NCBI GenBank assembly: GCA_012184525.1
Contig: WOFQ01000011.1
Coordinates: 186,001 to 250,000, forward strand
DNA: 64,000 nucleotides
DNA from: Xenoacremonium recifei
Taxonomy: Eukaryota > Ascomycota > Sordariomycetes > Hypocreales > Nectriaceae
Direction: 5' to 3'
The position numbers and the translations under genes were made by a program. This document shows positions 54,669 through 64,000 of this stretch, piece after piece. The notes beneath the pieces were generated by a model. It made no database searches and was not told where the DNA came from. It was given only the letters and a program-made list of their open reading frames with translations. Positions within the stretch are counted from its first letter, which is position 1; each line of letters begins with the position of its first letter.

Positions 54669-55727
54669 ATGTCGACAAGGCCGCCTTCCCGCGTTGTCTT
54701 TGTGGGCAATATCCCATATGGTTAGTATTTACATCCCCTTCTGCGCAATACAAACGCTGACTGTCGTCCAGGACTTTCCGAGGAGCAGATCACCGACATC
54801 TTCAGCAGCGCTGGCAAAGTCGAACGGTTCCGCCTCGTATACGATTCAGAGACTGGTCGCCCCAAGGGTTTTGGTTTCGCAGACTACCCCGATACTGGTA
54901 ATTTGAGCTCTTGTCGATATAGAATTTCGGACCCTGACCGATTCCCCTAGATTCGGCCTCATCCGCAGTCCGCAACCTGAACGAGTACGAAATCATGGGG
55001 CGCAAACTGCGCGTCGACTTCAGCAACGAACCCAAGAGCACCGATGACGACCAAGTATGTTTAGATCGCACCTTCAATACTGATAAGCCCATTGCTTACA
55101 TTCGGGATCCAGCCTTCTGGACATGGACACGCCTCTAATGGTACCTCGACATCCAACTACGGCGCCCAATCCTCCAGCCTCCCACCTCTCCCAACCGGCA
55201 AAGAACTCCCCCCAGGTGTTACATGCACCGATGCCATCTCCCGAACTCTTGAAACTCTTCCTCCGCCTCAGCTACTCGACATCCTTGCCCAGATGAAGAC
55301 TCTGGCCACCTCCGAGCCTCAACGCGCCACCGAGTTGCTCCAGCAAGCGCCACAGCTCGCATACGCCGTGTTCCAGGCTCTCCTCCTCATGGGCCTCGTG
55401 TCTCCCGAAGCGATTCAATCTGTCGTCGAGCCGGGCGTTCCTGCGCCAGCCGTCGCCCCTCCCGTTGGGTTCCCCGGAGCTCCTATGCATGGCTTCCCTG
55501 GTGCGCCTGTTCCCGGTGGCACTCCGCCAGTGTCCGGCATGCCATATCCTCCTCCTCCCACTGCTTATGGTGCTCCTGCGGCAGCTCCCGCGCCCGCGGC
55601 TCAGGACCCTGAGGCTCTAATGCATGCCGTCATGGAGCTTTCTCAGGCTCAGATCGACATGTTGCCGGAGAACGAGAGGCAACAAATCATGGCCCTCCGA
55701 GCTACCTTTGCTGGTCAACGACGATGA
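54669..55727 (+). CDS. rna15: mRNA cleavage factor Rna15 (CstF-64)
   Basis: RNA-binding subunit of the pre-mRNA 3'-end cleavage factor (yeast CF IA, metazoan CstF). Model: exons 54669-54720, 54772-54897, 54951-55054 and 55113-55727, 298 residues; introns 51, 53 and 58 nt. One RRM at about 9-86 with RNP2 VVFVGNIPYG and RNP1 RPKGFGFADY, conserved through LRVDFSNEPK. A hinge domain follows (ISRTLETLPPPQLLDILAQM, APQLAYAVFQALLLMGLVSP), then a Pro/Gly/Ala linker and the C-terminal helical domain (MELSQAQIDMLPENERQQIM) that contacts Pcf11. Domain order and length are typical. Confidence 0.96.
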
Positions 55728-56813
55728 GAAACTCTGAGCGCCTCAATATTACAGCGCGCCGCGCCCTTTGGTAGCTAATACTACACCAAAGTGGCGCTGA
55801 AATGTTTATTTGGGTATTATCGTCTAAAGCGCCTGAAAAGCGAAATTAAATGCCCTGTAGAGGCCTATAACGCTTTCGTCCTCACAGCAGGATCTACCGC
55901 GCGGCGTCTCACAGACAGACGAACATTAAGGGTCACCTAGGTCACGTCCGACCATTATGGATGGTGAAATGGACCTCCAAGCCCGCTCCATACGGCTAAT
56001 TGCATGGCTCATCATGTCCTCCTGGTATACCGCAGGTGGTTATTAGTGACAACCTGTGTGAGCTTCAGAAAGTACTGTTACAAGAACAACCTGAAAACAA
56101 GGTGCTGGGATTTCTTGGTTTTTGGACAAGGAGCATGTTCTCAGAATTAGATACCAAAACGCAGAGACGATTACACTTGATTCCACATGCTTCTTAATTC
56201 CACTCAGTCTAGTCGTTTCCGTTCACTATCAATATTCTGTACTGATGAACACCTAATGGTATTTTGTTTCTTAGTGATAATCCTAAAATATTTTCCTGGA
56301 GAGAAGTAGAAGTATGGATTCTGAGGCCTGTAGGTACATGAAAGTATTATGAAAAGGTTACTGCTCATGTGTGCCCCTGCAATGTAGTCAAATCAACTTT
56401 TAAGTACAGTCTACTGTATATACATGCACTTGCGAAGAACCAGAATACAGTTCACTATCCATACATGCGTTTATACCCTCAAACCTATAGCTTATCACGC
56501 TAATCTTGATCAATCGCTAGCATTACTGCTTTGAAGCTTACACTCTGGATCTGGATGTGCCTACATGAGACGTGTTATCTCACCGCTATGCTCTCAACTT
56601 CAAAAACCCCCAACCCAAAGACGGAATTCATTGCCATTCCTCCAGCGCCGTGTTCCCCCAGCACGCTCTAAGCACCAAAAAAAGACCTCCCGTCAACCTC
56701 CCACAAAAGACTCAACATAGGAAACGGAACGTGTAGTTCAAGGCCGAAATTCGCGTTGCTATCCAAACGCCAGCAAATCAGAAACACTTTTTATGTGCGC
56801 CAGACGCACGTGT
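55728..56813. other. convergent intergenic region rna15/CorA
   Basis: 1.1 kb of AT-rich DNA between the stop codons of converging genes. No recognisable coding, RNA gene or transposon remnant. Confidence 0.5.
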
Positions 56814-59472
56814 TTACACAATGTTGTATACTCTCTTCGCGATTAGGAAACAGGCTAGGCCGAAAAAGATGAGACCTGCCGTGATCCATGCGAACCAGGC
56901 TAGGTTGCCCTCATACTCCTGGCCGGGAACCCAGACGTTCATGCCCCAGAGACCGGTGATGATGTTCATTGGCAGGACAATCGTGCCCAGGACGGTGAGC
57001 TTGCCAAGAACATCAGCGGTCTGTTCTTGGCGCTCGTTCATGCGGATGTTGATTTGAGCGAGGTAGTTGGCGTGGGAGCGCGCCAATATGCTAGAGGGAG
57101 TCAACATATTGCCATATTTCAGAAAGAAGGGGGTGCTTACCTCTCATAGTGGCTGAGATTAGAAGTCATGGTGACGATATGGTCTTGAATATCTCCAAGA
57201 TACAATCCAATCTCTGATCTCGGCGCAACTTCCCATCGCTCGTTACATCGCTTGGCAAAACCCTTGATCACGTCGGCTTTGTTGCCCAGAAGGCGGTACA
57301 GGTTCATCACTCTCTTTCTGCAGTCGCCCACCCATTGAAGCATATCACCCCGATCTGCTGCAGCTGTGGCATCATCAATACCGGTGCCGAACTTGTCATC
57401 CTTCAACCGCTTGTCAGCTGAGGAATGTAACTTTAGAATCTCATCATCAATCTCGTCGACCTCGTTCTCGATGTTCTTAATCAAAGGCTGGAAAGCATCC
57501 GTGATGTCATCAATAATGGCATACGAGATCCAGTCGGAAGAAACGATAACGTAGTCTTGTAGTTGGCGGATTCGCCGTCGAACATTTGCGGCATGGGGAG
57601 TCATGGAGAAGTGAAAGCTCAGCACGCCCTCTCGGTACACGATGACATACATGTCGACGGGCTCGAGGAAGTCTTCGCTGTTCTGGTCCTGGTTGAAGGT
57701 CCGGTAGTTGACGAAATAGTAATTCCGGAATAGCTCAACTTTCTCTCGCGGATCTCTCATCATGATATCCTCCGCTGTCAATGGATGGATGCTGAATGCC
57801 TTAGATAGCGCCACCATCTCATCTTCAGTCGGGCATAGAACGTCGAGCCACCAGACCGGGCGGTCGCCATATCTGATGATCTTATCCACAGGTTCGACGA
57901 CTGTTTCAGTGGTCTGTGTGGGCTTGACACTATCATCAGAGGATTTATTGCCAGCAGGAGTCGCACGACCGGAATTGCTCTTCGAGCTCGGAATATTCGA
58001 GGGGTCCTTGAAAGGTGAAATGGTCCCCTCAGAGCGAGGATCCAAGTTCTCACGAGAAGCGGCCACAGACACCTGACGAGTTGATTCTTTGGAGTTGCCT
58101 TCCGCTGCGCTACCTGGTCGACGGAAGTCTGTGACAGGCGGGACAGCAGACGGTTCAATCTCGTCTTCAGAATCAGTGTCAGATAGGATTGGGCGATCGG
58201 GCACGAAGAGTTCTCGGAAACTGCCCCCCGGTTGAACGAGTTCTGAGATGGTCTGGCTGTGAATCGTGCTCTCAAGATCTTCGTTGAAATAGGTGAATCG
58301 GTAGGGAGACTCTTCCACAGCTTGATACCACCCCTTGCGGACGGGGCGCAGTCGCCCGTTGATCAAAGCCGGTTCCGTGACCCTCTTCACTCGGCGTTCT
58401 TCTGTCCGGCCCTCCTTTTCCAGACGACTCCAATCCTCCAGTGCCGCGAGATCTGGCCACGGTCCTCGACGGCGACGAGTCCGATAGGGGCGAGGTTCTT
58501 GGGTCGTGGACTGCGCGTCCTCTTCGCCGATCTCGGACATTCCAGGGCCTGGGAAACACACGTCCTTCTCAGCCATGGTCATTCTCCTAGCCAGCTCAAC
58601 GCGGTGATCCCGCAAAGCACCTGCCGCGTCATTGAGCTCATCATAGTCTTCCAAGGAGTGTCCTGGAGATACGTCGTGAAGACTCAAGTCATCCCGGAGC
58701 ATATCCCCAAAGTCAATCCCCATACGGTCATTAATGCTAAAACGCGGCGACCCGGGTACTGACGGAGGGTTGTTGACGTCGTAATGCTCCCTAGGGCCAG
58801 AAGACGTCCCAAGTCGCGTGGGTGAGGACTTCTGGGAGGTCTTCCGACTTCGCGGCCGACTCGACCTCGCATCGCTGGCCCCTCCGTATCCCGACAGGGC
58901 AGTCTGTGAACTCCTGGCGCGCGCTTCCCCTAGAAGCGGGGCGCCTTCATCGTCATCCCTCGCATCGGCACTGGCAAATGTTTGCATCGACCTCAATCGG
59001 CTTGGGCTTGGCCCAGAAAGACTCGGACCGGCAAAGCTCGTTGTGAAGGGGGAGGTCGGAACTGGCGCCAGGGAGGGCCGTCTCGCGCGCAATTGCTGGT
59101 GGTCTCTGAATGCGTGGTCAGCTGAGAAGCATCACAACTGTTCCGAGATGGCGGTAAATACCTGTGGTCGAGCAATGCTTCGCTATCCAGGCTCGTCTCG
59201 CTCAGATTCCTTTGCGGCAGCTGATACATCCTCTCTGGTGCCTGGTCATCTTGGCTCCGCTCATCCTCCTCGTCATCCAGCACAGCAAAGCTCTTGCGTC
59301 GAGATCGCTTCTTCTTGCCGCCGCGATGGCCCTTTCTCTTCCTCACGGGCTTGGGACGATCGCCGTTGGAGTTCGAGGGTCCTCCTTGCTGCGCCGGGTG
59401 TGGCGACTGCGAGGACTCGCCGGCCGACGTGGTGATTCCCGACGCCTGGGGATGGCGATTGGACGACGACAT
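56814..59472 (-). CDS. mnr2: CorA-family Mg2+ transporter, Mnr2-like
   Basis: Divalent cation channel of the CorA/Alr1/Mnr2 group; yeast Mnr2 exports vacuolar Mg2+. Model (complement): exons 59472-59162, 59105-57141 and 57090-56814, 850 residues; introns 56 and 50 nt. A start at 59505 (eleven residues longer) is the alternative. The long N-terminus (about 1-430) is basic then Ser/acidic and likely cytosolic and regulatory. The CorA domain starts near WWLDVLCPTEDEMVALSKAF and includes PREKVELFRNYYFVNYRTF and YVIVYREGVLSFHF. Two C-terminal helices flank the selectivity motif GMN in ITGLWGMNVWVPG; it ends LACFLIAKRVYNIV. Vacuolar rather than plasma-membrane location is by analogy with the large N-terminus. 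Confidence 0.93.
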
Positions 59473-60299
59473 GATGGCTGGTTGCCCGAGAACTCCCTTG
59501 CGCAACCGCTGGAGTACGCGGCAACCCGACTGAGGAGGGAGATGCAGCTGGTGATGTTGCGAGAGTTTGCACTGAAATCATGCGAAGGAGGGAGGAAAGC
59601 TACGTACCTTCCTCGCCTAAAACCGGTGGCCTGGTGATGTCAGCCATCGCTGGATCCTTGCCAGTGTGGTTACCTTAATTATTGCCGGCCAGTGCTAGTG
59701 GAGCGGGCAGAGGCGCTATCGGCGCTGAAGTCGATTGCCTTTGGGCTTGCCGGAGCGCTCTCCCCGCTGAGGTGCGGGGCAGCCATCGAATCTGTCGATC
59801 CAAGCAATGTCTCTTTCATCCCATCTCAGCTACCTGAGGTACCTACCCTAGAATGGAGCTGAGGATTTCAAGAAGACGCCAATTGCAGGTTGGATGGGCC
59901 GGTTTCAGGGTTTTGTGACTCTCTGTATTTTCGCCGCAACTTGCTGAAACCCGCTGGCTAAGTAATCTCACGTTTAGGCGCATAGTTTCGCGTTGAATCT
60001 AACATAGAGGTAATCGCGTGAGGGACAAGCCATCACCTCGGCGAAAACATGTGATGTACTACAAGATAAGGTCTCGACCAAGCCTCCCACGGGCACCTCC
60101 AGCTAGGGGAGAGTTCAACCCATCACAGACAACAACCTAGGGGTCTTTACTGACAACGAAGTTCGCTCCTTCCACGGACACAGGAAAGGATGACTGAGGC
60201 TCCAACAAGGTACGGGGCCAGGCAGAAGACCCACGTCCGTGCGGGTCAGCGTAACTATATAATATACAATCCGCCTCCCCACCTTCAACAAACCACCGA
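59473..60299. other. intergenic between CorA gene and tRNA
   Basis: About 830 nt with the CorA promoter at the left. No coding frame of note. Confidence 0.5.
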
Positions 60300-60381
60300 G
60301 GCGCGGTGGCAGAGTGGTCTAATGCGTATGACTAGAAATCATATCTCCTCGGAGGCGTCTGTTCGAATCAGGCCCGCGTCG
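60300..60381 (+). tRNA. tRNA-Ser(AGA)
   Basis: An 82-nt cloverleaf can be folded by eye. The acceptor stem is GGCGCGG with CCGCGTC (one G-T pair). The D-arm contains the A box TGGCAGAGTGG. The anticodon stem TATGA/TCATA encloses the loop CTAGAAA with anticodon AGA at 60334-60336. A long class II variable arm (CTCC TC GGAG), diagnostic of Ser or Leu tRNAs, follows, and the T-arm has the B box GTTCGAATC. There is no intron. T-runs downstream (60412-60421) fit a Pol III terminator. Decodes TCT and, as inosine, TCC. Confidence 0.95.
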
Positions 60382-62700
60382 GGTTTAACCCAGTCCTCTC
60401 AGAGGACTTAACTTTTTCTTTTTGCTCCAATTCATCATCATGTTGTGCGAATTCTTTTTTCAGCAATTTATCACTTCTCAAGTATCGTCGTTGTGTCATT
60501 GTATTGGTGGTGAATTGACATCGTGTTGTGGGGCACATTGGGCAGTACCGAAGGGAAGGCAGGAAAAGGACGATACGATCAGGAAGGCGCTCCATAGGAA
60601 ACCACCAACACAATTTCCACTTACTGCATTTTAGAACCTACCGATGACTTCCGATCTGCTAGGTGTCGGAATGTAGTGGCCTGTAGACTTCTCGAGCTCT
60701 TAATGTGGCCATTGGGATTGAGGATGGGATTTTTGGCATGGGAAGTGGTGAAAAGACTCCCGAAAGACCCCCAAGTCCCAGTCCTAAGACATCCGATATA
60801 CGGGCTATCAAGTCAATCTCATGAACCTGCTTCGATGAAACTCGTGAATGCTTACTGTCTGGGTTTTGGGCACCTTCTCCATGGAACCTTTTACCTTCAG
60901 TGGAATAATATTCTATGCGAGACTCCAGATATCTGGACAGTCCCTGCCAGAGTCGGGATTTTAAACAAAGAACTGTTGATGAATATAGTGAGTGACATTT
61001 GTAGCAATCAAAAGAGTTCTTGAACCTCAGAATATTGATCTTTGGGATCAAACCAAATAGGGGCGGGACAGAGTGGCTAGGAATACGGGAATCACGACTA
61101 TAGCTGAAATCAGTCCTGTCTTTCCGAGAAGGCGACAATAATACCGCTATTCGAGCTTGTAAGGATCTTTTATTATTGTCGAAGCACTGACCCGGGCGTG
61201 TCACTGGGTCTCAGGACCTAAGATGGGGGAAACACGACAGCGACTCTTGCTCCCATGGGATATTCTCCCCGACAACATCCCGATTACTCGAGCTTAGATC
61301 TGCAATTTGTGTGCAAGACCAGGAAGAGAGAGGAGTCAAATGCCCTCACGTAACTTCTTGCGGCCCGTATTGGACCGGAGGACGATGAAGGGAACGTCGG
61401 ACCATTCTGCGCAGTCCACCGGACTGAGCCGGAGAATGTCATAGCAGGAATGACCACAACGTACTACGAAGAGGCACTTATTCCTGGCAACGAGCAAGCA
61501 TCTATTTGTTTGTCGGCGAAGCAAGCTCAAGGAAATCTCGGATGAGACATCTCCTTTTCCCCAGTGTACCATTTATATCCATACTCCTTTAGCTCTGAAC
61601 CACCGTAGTGATTATTTGTTCGAGTTGTAAGTCGTAATTTGCTGCTTTTGTTAACAGTGATTCCTTCAAGTTCAATCGTGATTCGCTCTGGTTGGAATCG
61701 TGTTTCGCACCAGGCATAGTGTAAACGTGGATCTGGTAAAACTCTCCCTTCTTCGTTACCCTAGAAAGCTATATTCACTTTGCGCTGCGGGCCTGGGATT
61801 CCTTGATCTTCGATTCTTTCTAGCTCTTCGTTTTCGGCCCGCTGGGGGCAGTCTTCTGTTGCCAACCCCCTCGTGCTGAATATGAATGGTAGCCTAGCTT
61901 TCACGGTGAGAAAGTCGCCGGGTACACGACGAGGGCCTCAAAAACGCCTAGCAGGAAGCCTTGTTGAACCAACACAGAGTTACATTTGAGCCCTTCTCAC
62001 CGGAAATACGGCATCCACTGGCTTGGCTTTCCCCCACGCTTTGGTCCCAAGGAAAGGGGTCATCGCGATGAGGTGCTTACCAAAATAGACTTGTTGTCGA
62101 TCTGTCGAGTCTCACATTTACAGTACACTGCCATGGTCTTATCGTGCTCGGACTTGGCCGGTTCGCGTGACCCTTCGTTTAAGCACTAGCCCTGCGACTT
62201 CTCACATCTGATACCTCTTCATATGCAGTTGGTTGTGTTGGCGGGCGTAAAACGGTTTTGATCTTCACGTCGCGTGACAGGGGTTTGGGGGTTTGAAGCG
62301 CGCGAAGACGGCCCAGCTTCCTAAACGAGCCGAACTTACAACCAACATGCATACACTCATACACTAGAGCCAACACAACCCCAGCCGTACCCCGGGCGGG
62401 AGCGCGGAAGCGAGGGAGTCTCCCGCCGTTTGTATGAACCTGTGTAGGAGGCTGGAATCTACTTGCTGCCTGGGTCCTTCCCAGCTGAACAACCTTGAGG
62501 CTTGGTTGACTAGGGTTGCTGCACTCCTTCGGAAACGGGGAGCCAGCCTCCTCGATTAAAGGTTCTTTCGGCAGAGAGCTGTTCTCCTTAAAATGGATGT
62601 ACCCTCCTAGTTGTGGGTGAGAGGACGAATCCTAATTGAAGCATTTCTTTTTGAGCCTTTGACTCCTTTTCAGCTCGCGAATGCGGCATCGGTTTGCATC
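60382..62700. other. 2.3-kb gap between tRNA and T5orf172 gene
   Basis: Lower GC than the core genes, with no convincing gene. The longest frame (minus strand, about 60659-61204) starts at GTG and has no similarity I can name. Could be decayed accessory DNA beside a tRNA gene; no repeats or transposase motifs were seen. Confidence 0.45.
60410..60422 (+). terminator. Pol III T-run terminator after tRNA-Ser
   Basis: ACTTTTTCTTTTT about 30 nt after the tRNA 3' end, a typical Pol III stop signal. Confidence 0.6.
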
Positions 62701-64000
62701 ATGACTTTTGTGGACTCTCACGAAGTTGTGTATTCTTTGCTCGAAAGGCTCCGCGAGAAGAGCAGCGTTGTCAACCCCGAGTACCATTGTTGCGGGCTCT
62801 CAGGGAAGAACAAAAAAACGCCCTGTAAATGTGGATGGAACTTACCCGGAATTGTCGAGAATGCCGCGAGACTTCTCAATCTTCTTGAGTCTATCGATGA
62901 CGAAGGAACAGACGAGTTTCCGGAAGAGATCATCAAAGATCTTGTTCTCAAAACCCATTGCAGGCCCAATCAAAGGAAATATACACTAGAGCACATCCGT
63001 GCTTGGTGGGAGTCTGTCAAGCAATGGCAGGATGAACAAGTTGAGGACTTGATTATTGGAAAGGCGAAGAAAGTAGGGAGACCAGGGCCTCCAACCCGCG
63101 AAGCAGCACCCGTCACACCCGTCAAGAAGCAATCGCGTCGCCCATACCAAGTTACTCCAGACTTCAGCCCAAGCACGGTAGTAGCTTCGGAGTTTGACGA
63201 TGACAGGGACTTAGACTACCAGGACTCCGGCGACGAGGACTCTGAGGCTGAGAGTGACGACGAAGCGATTTTCGATACTGAACCCGACGATCCCGAGACT
63301 CCCGACACGATACCTTCACTCGAAGGATGCAAGACTAGACCAATAGTAATAGACGACGAACCATCGCCAACGCGACACAGAAGCAAGAGGGCAGATGAGA
63401 TCTCACTGTCGGGCCACTACGACTTATACGAAGCCCATACCACCAAATTTGAATTGGACTCGAACGAAGCTTCTGACGAGGAGGAAGAAAGAGAAATCAA
63501 GCCACCCAAGCTATTTGTCAGAGCCAAGGACAAGGGGAAAGGACCAGAAGCTGCACGAACACCACTGAGCCAGAAGATCGAACTGAAACCCAAGACTGGA
63601 AGAAGGAGCTTCTCAGTCGATATAGTCACCGTTGTGCAAGACATCGTCCAACCCTTCAATAAAATCGAGCCCAACGACGGGGTGGTCTATGTCCTCCACT
63701 CGGAAAAATTTGGTTCTTTCAAAGTCGGATTCTCGACCTGCAAGTCGGGGTATTTCACGCGGTATTCCAAGAAGAAATGCAACCCGGACTTTGAAATGGT
63801 CGCCATCAGTACGAAACGGTTTCCTGGAGCAAAGCGAGTAGAAAAACTCGTACACACCGAGCTATTCAGAGAACGCCGAGTCATAGCCAATGGATGCCCA
63901 TCTTGTCCACGCAAAAACAAGGATGTGGGAACAATACACGATGAATGGTTCGAGATAGGACTCAACGAAGTCCTGGAATGTGTGCGAAAATGGACCCGGT
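62701..64000 (+). CDS. T5orf172 (GIY-YIG-like, MUG113) domain protein, partial
   Basis: Open from ATG 62701 to the window edge (433 codons, no stop), so the C-terminus is missing. The N-terminus has Cys/His residues (EYHCCGLSG, KTPCKCGWN) that may bind metal, followed by LERLREK- and LLNLLES-type helices. The middle is acidic and disordered (SGDEDSEAESDDEAIFD). From about residue 320 comes the T5orf172 domain: DGVVYVLHSEKFGSFKVGFS (counterparts of GIY and YIG), YFTRYSKKKC, AKRVEKLVHTELF and DEWFEIG, the last being the conserved Trp-Phe end. The fold is nuclease-like, but activity is unproven in fungal members, which often occur as variable, expanded families. Flanked on the left by a gene-free stretch and a tRNA. 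Confidence 0.82.
   Translation, partial: MTFVDSHEVVYSLLERLREKSSVVNPEYHCCGLSGKNKKTPCKCGWNLPGIVENAARLLNLLESIDDEGTDEFPEEIIKDLVLKTHCRPNQRKYTLEHIRAWWESVKQWQDEQVEDLIIGKAKKVGRPGPPTREAAPVTPVKKQSRRPYQVTPDFSPSTVVASEFDDDRDLDYQDSGDEDSEAESDDEAIFDTEPDDPETPDTIPSLEGCKTRPIVIDDEPSPTRHRSKRADEISLSGHYDLYEAHTTKFELDSNEASDEEEEREIKPPKLFVRAKDKGKGPEAARTPLSQKIELKPKTGRRSFSVDIVTVVQDIVQPFNKIEPNDGVVYVLHSEKFGSFKVGFSTCKSGYFTRYSKKKCNPDFEMVAISTKRFPGAKRVEKLVHTELFRERRVIANGCPSCPRKNKDVGTIHDEWFEIGLNEVLECVRKWTR

Noticed and set aside
60659..61204. 181-codon minus frame downstream of tRNA-Ser
   Set aside because: Starts at GTG, no suitable ATG, no similarity recognised.

Overview
The window is nuclear DNA of a filamentous ascomycete (Pezizomycotina, most likely Sordariomycetes). 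Genes are spaced singly on both strands. They carry short 46-240 nt introns with GTRNGT-type donors and CTRAY-like branch sites, and the families are typical of fungi: HapB/NF-YA, Yvc1, Git3-like GPCR, Nup159, Mnr2-type CorA and DUF7053. Gene models below were spliced by eye; exon coordinates are in the evidence fields.

Layout. 1-3.9 kb: pyrimidine-rich non-coding upstream region of hapB. 3.9-10.5 kb (+): hapB, an APH/ACAD10-like phosphotransferase and a Yvc1-type TRP channel. 10.7-13 kb: a small Cys/His-rich protein and the eRF1 methyltransferase Mtq2 (+), then SmD1 (-). 13.3-14.5 kb: a visibly AT-rich patch with a Gfd2/YDR514C-like RNase H-fold gene (-). 15-19 kb (+): cullin-3 and LSm2, convergent with PSO2/SNM1 (-). 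23-25.4 kb: a DUF7053 gene (+) and a seven-TM receptor (-). 28.2-30.6 kb: a Ste20/GCK-type kinase (+). 30.9-37.4 kb: TEL2 (-) divergent from UBA3 (+), then RPC40 (-). 38.7 kb: a 65-residue hydrophilic protein with a strong-looking promoter. 39.5-46 kb: NUP159 (-) divergent from the proteasome beta-2 subunit PUP1 (+). 46.6-49 kb: a Sel1-repeat Nif1/DSF2-like protein (-), then 3.5 kb without a convincing gene. 52.5-55.7 kb: ERV46 (-) divergent from RNA15/CstF-64 (+). 56.8-59.5 kb: a CorA/Mnr2 Mg2+ transporter (-). 60.3 kb: tRNA-Ser(AGA). 62.7 kb to the edge: a T5orf172 (GIY-YIG-like, MUG113) gene that runs out of the window.

Functional themes. Most genes are conserved housekeeping loci. Two act in the NEDD8-cullin pathway (UBA3 and its downstream substrate CUL3), two are Sm-fold RNA-binding proteins (SmD1, LSm2), and there are single genes for transcription, mRNA 3'-end formation, nuclear export, proteasome, genome stability and ion transport. 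I see no operon-like cluster, secondary-metabolite cluster, CRISPR array or intact transposon.

Best leads. (1) A 6-nt microexon in UBA3 that exactly restores the conserved nucleotide-binding loop. (2) An intron at the identical codon and phase in the ancient paralogues SmD1 and LSm2, both present here with 14-nt first coding exons. (3) A stop-free, frame-preserving 54-nt intron splitting the neddylation-lysine codon of cullin-3. (4) Two accessory-looking nuclease-fold genes (Gfd2-like and T5orf172) among core genes.
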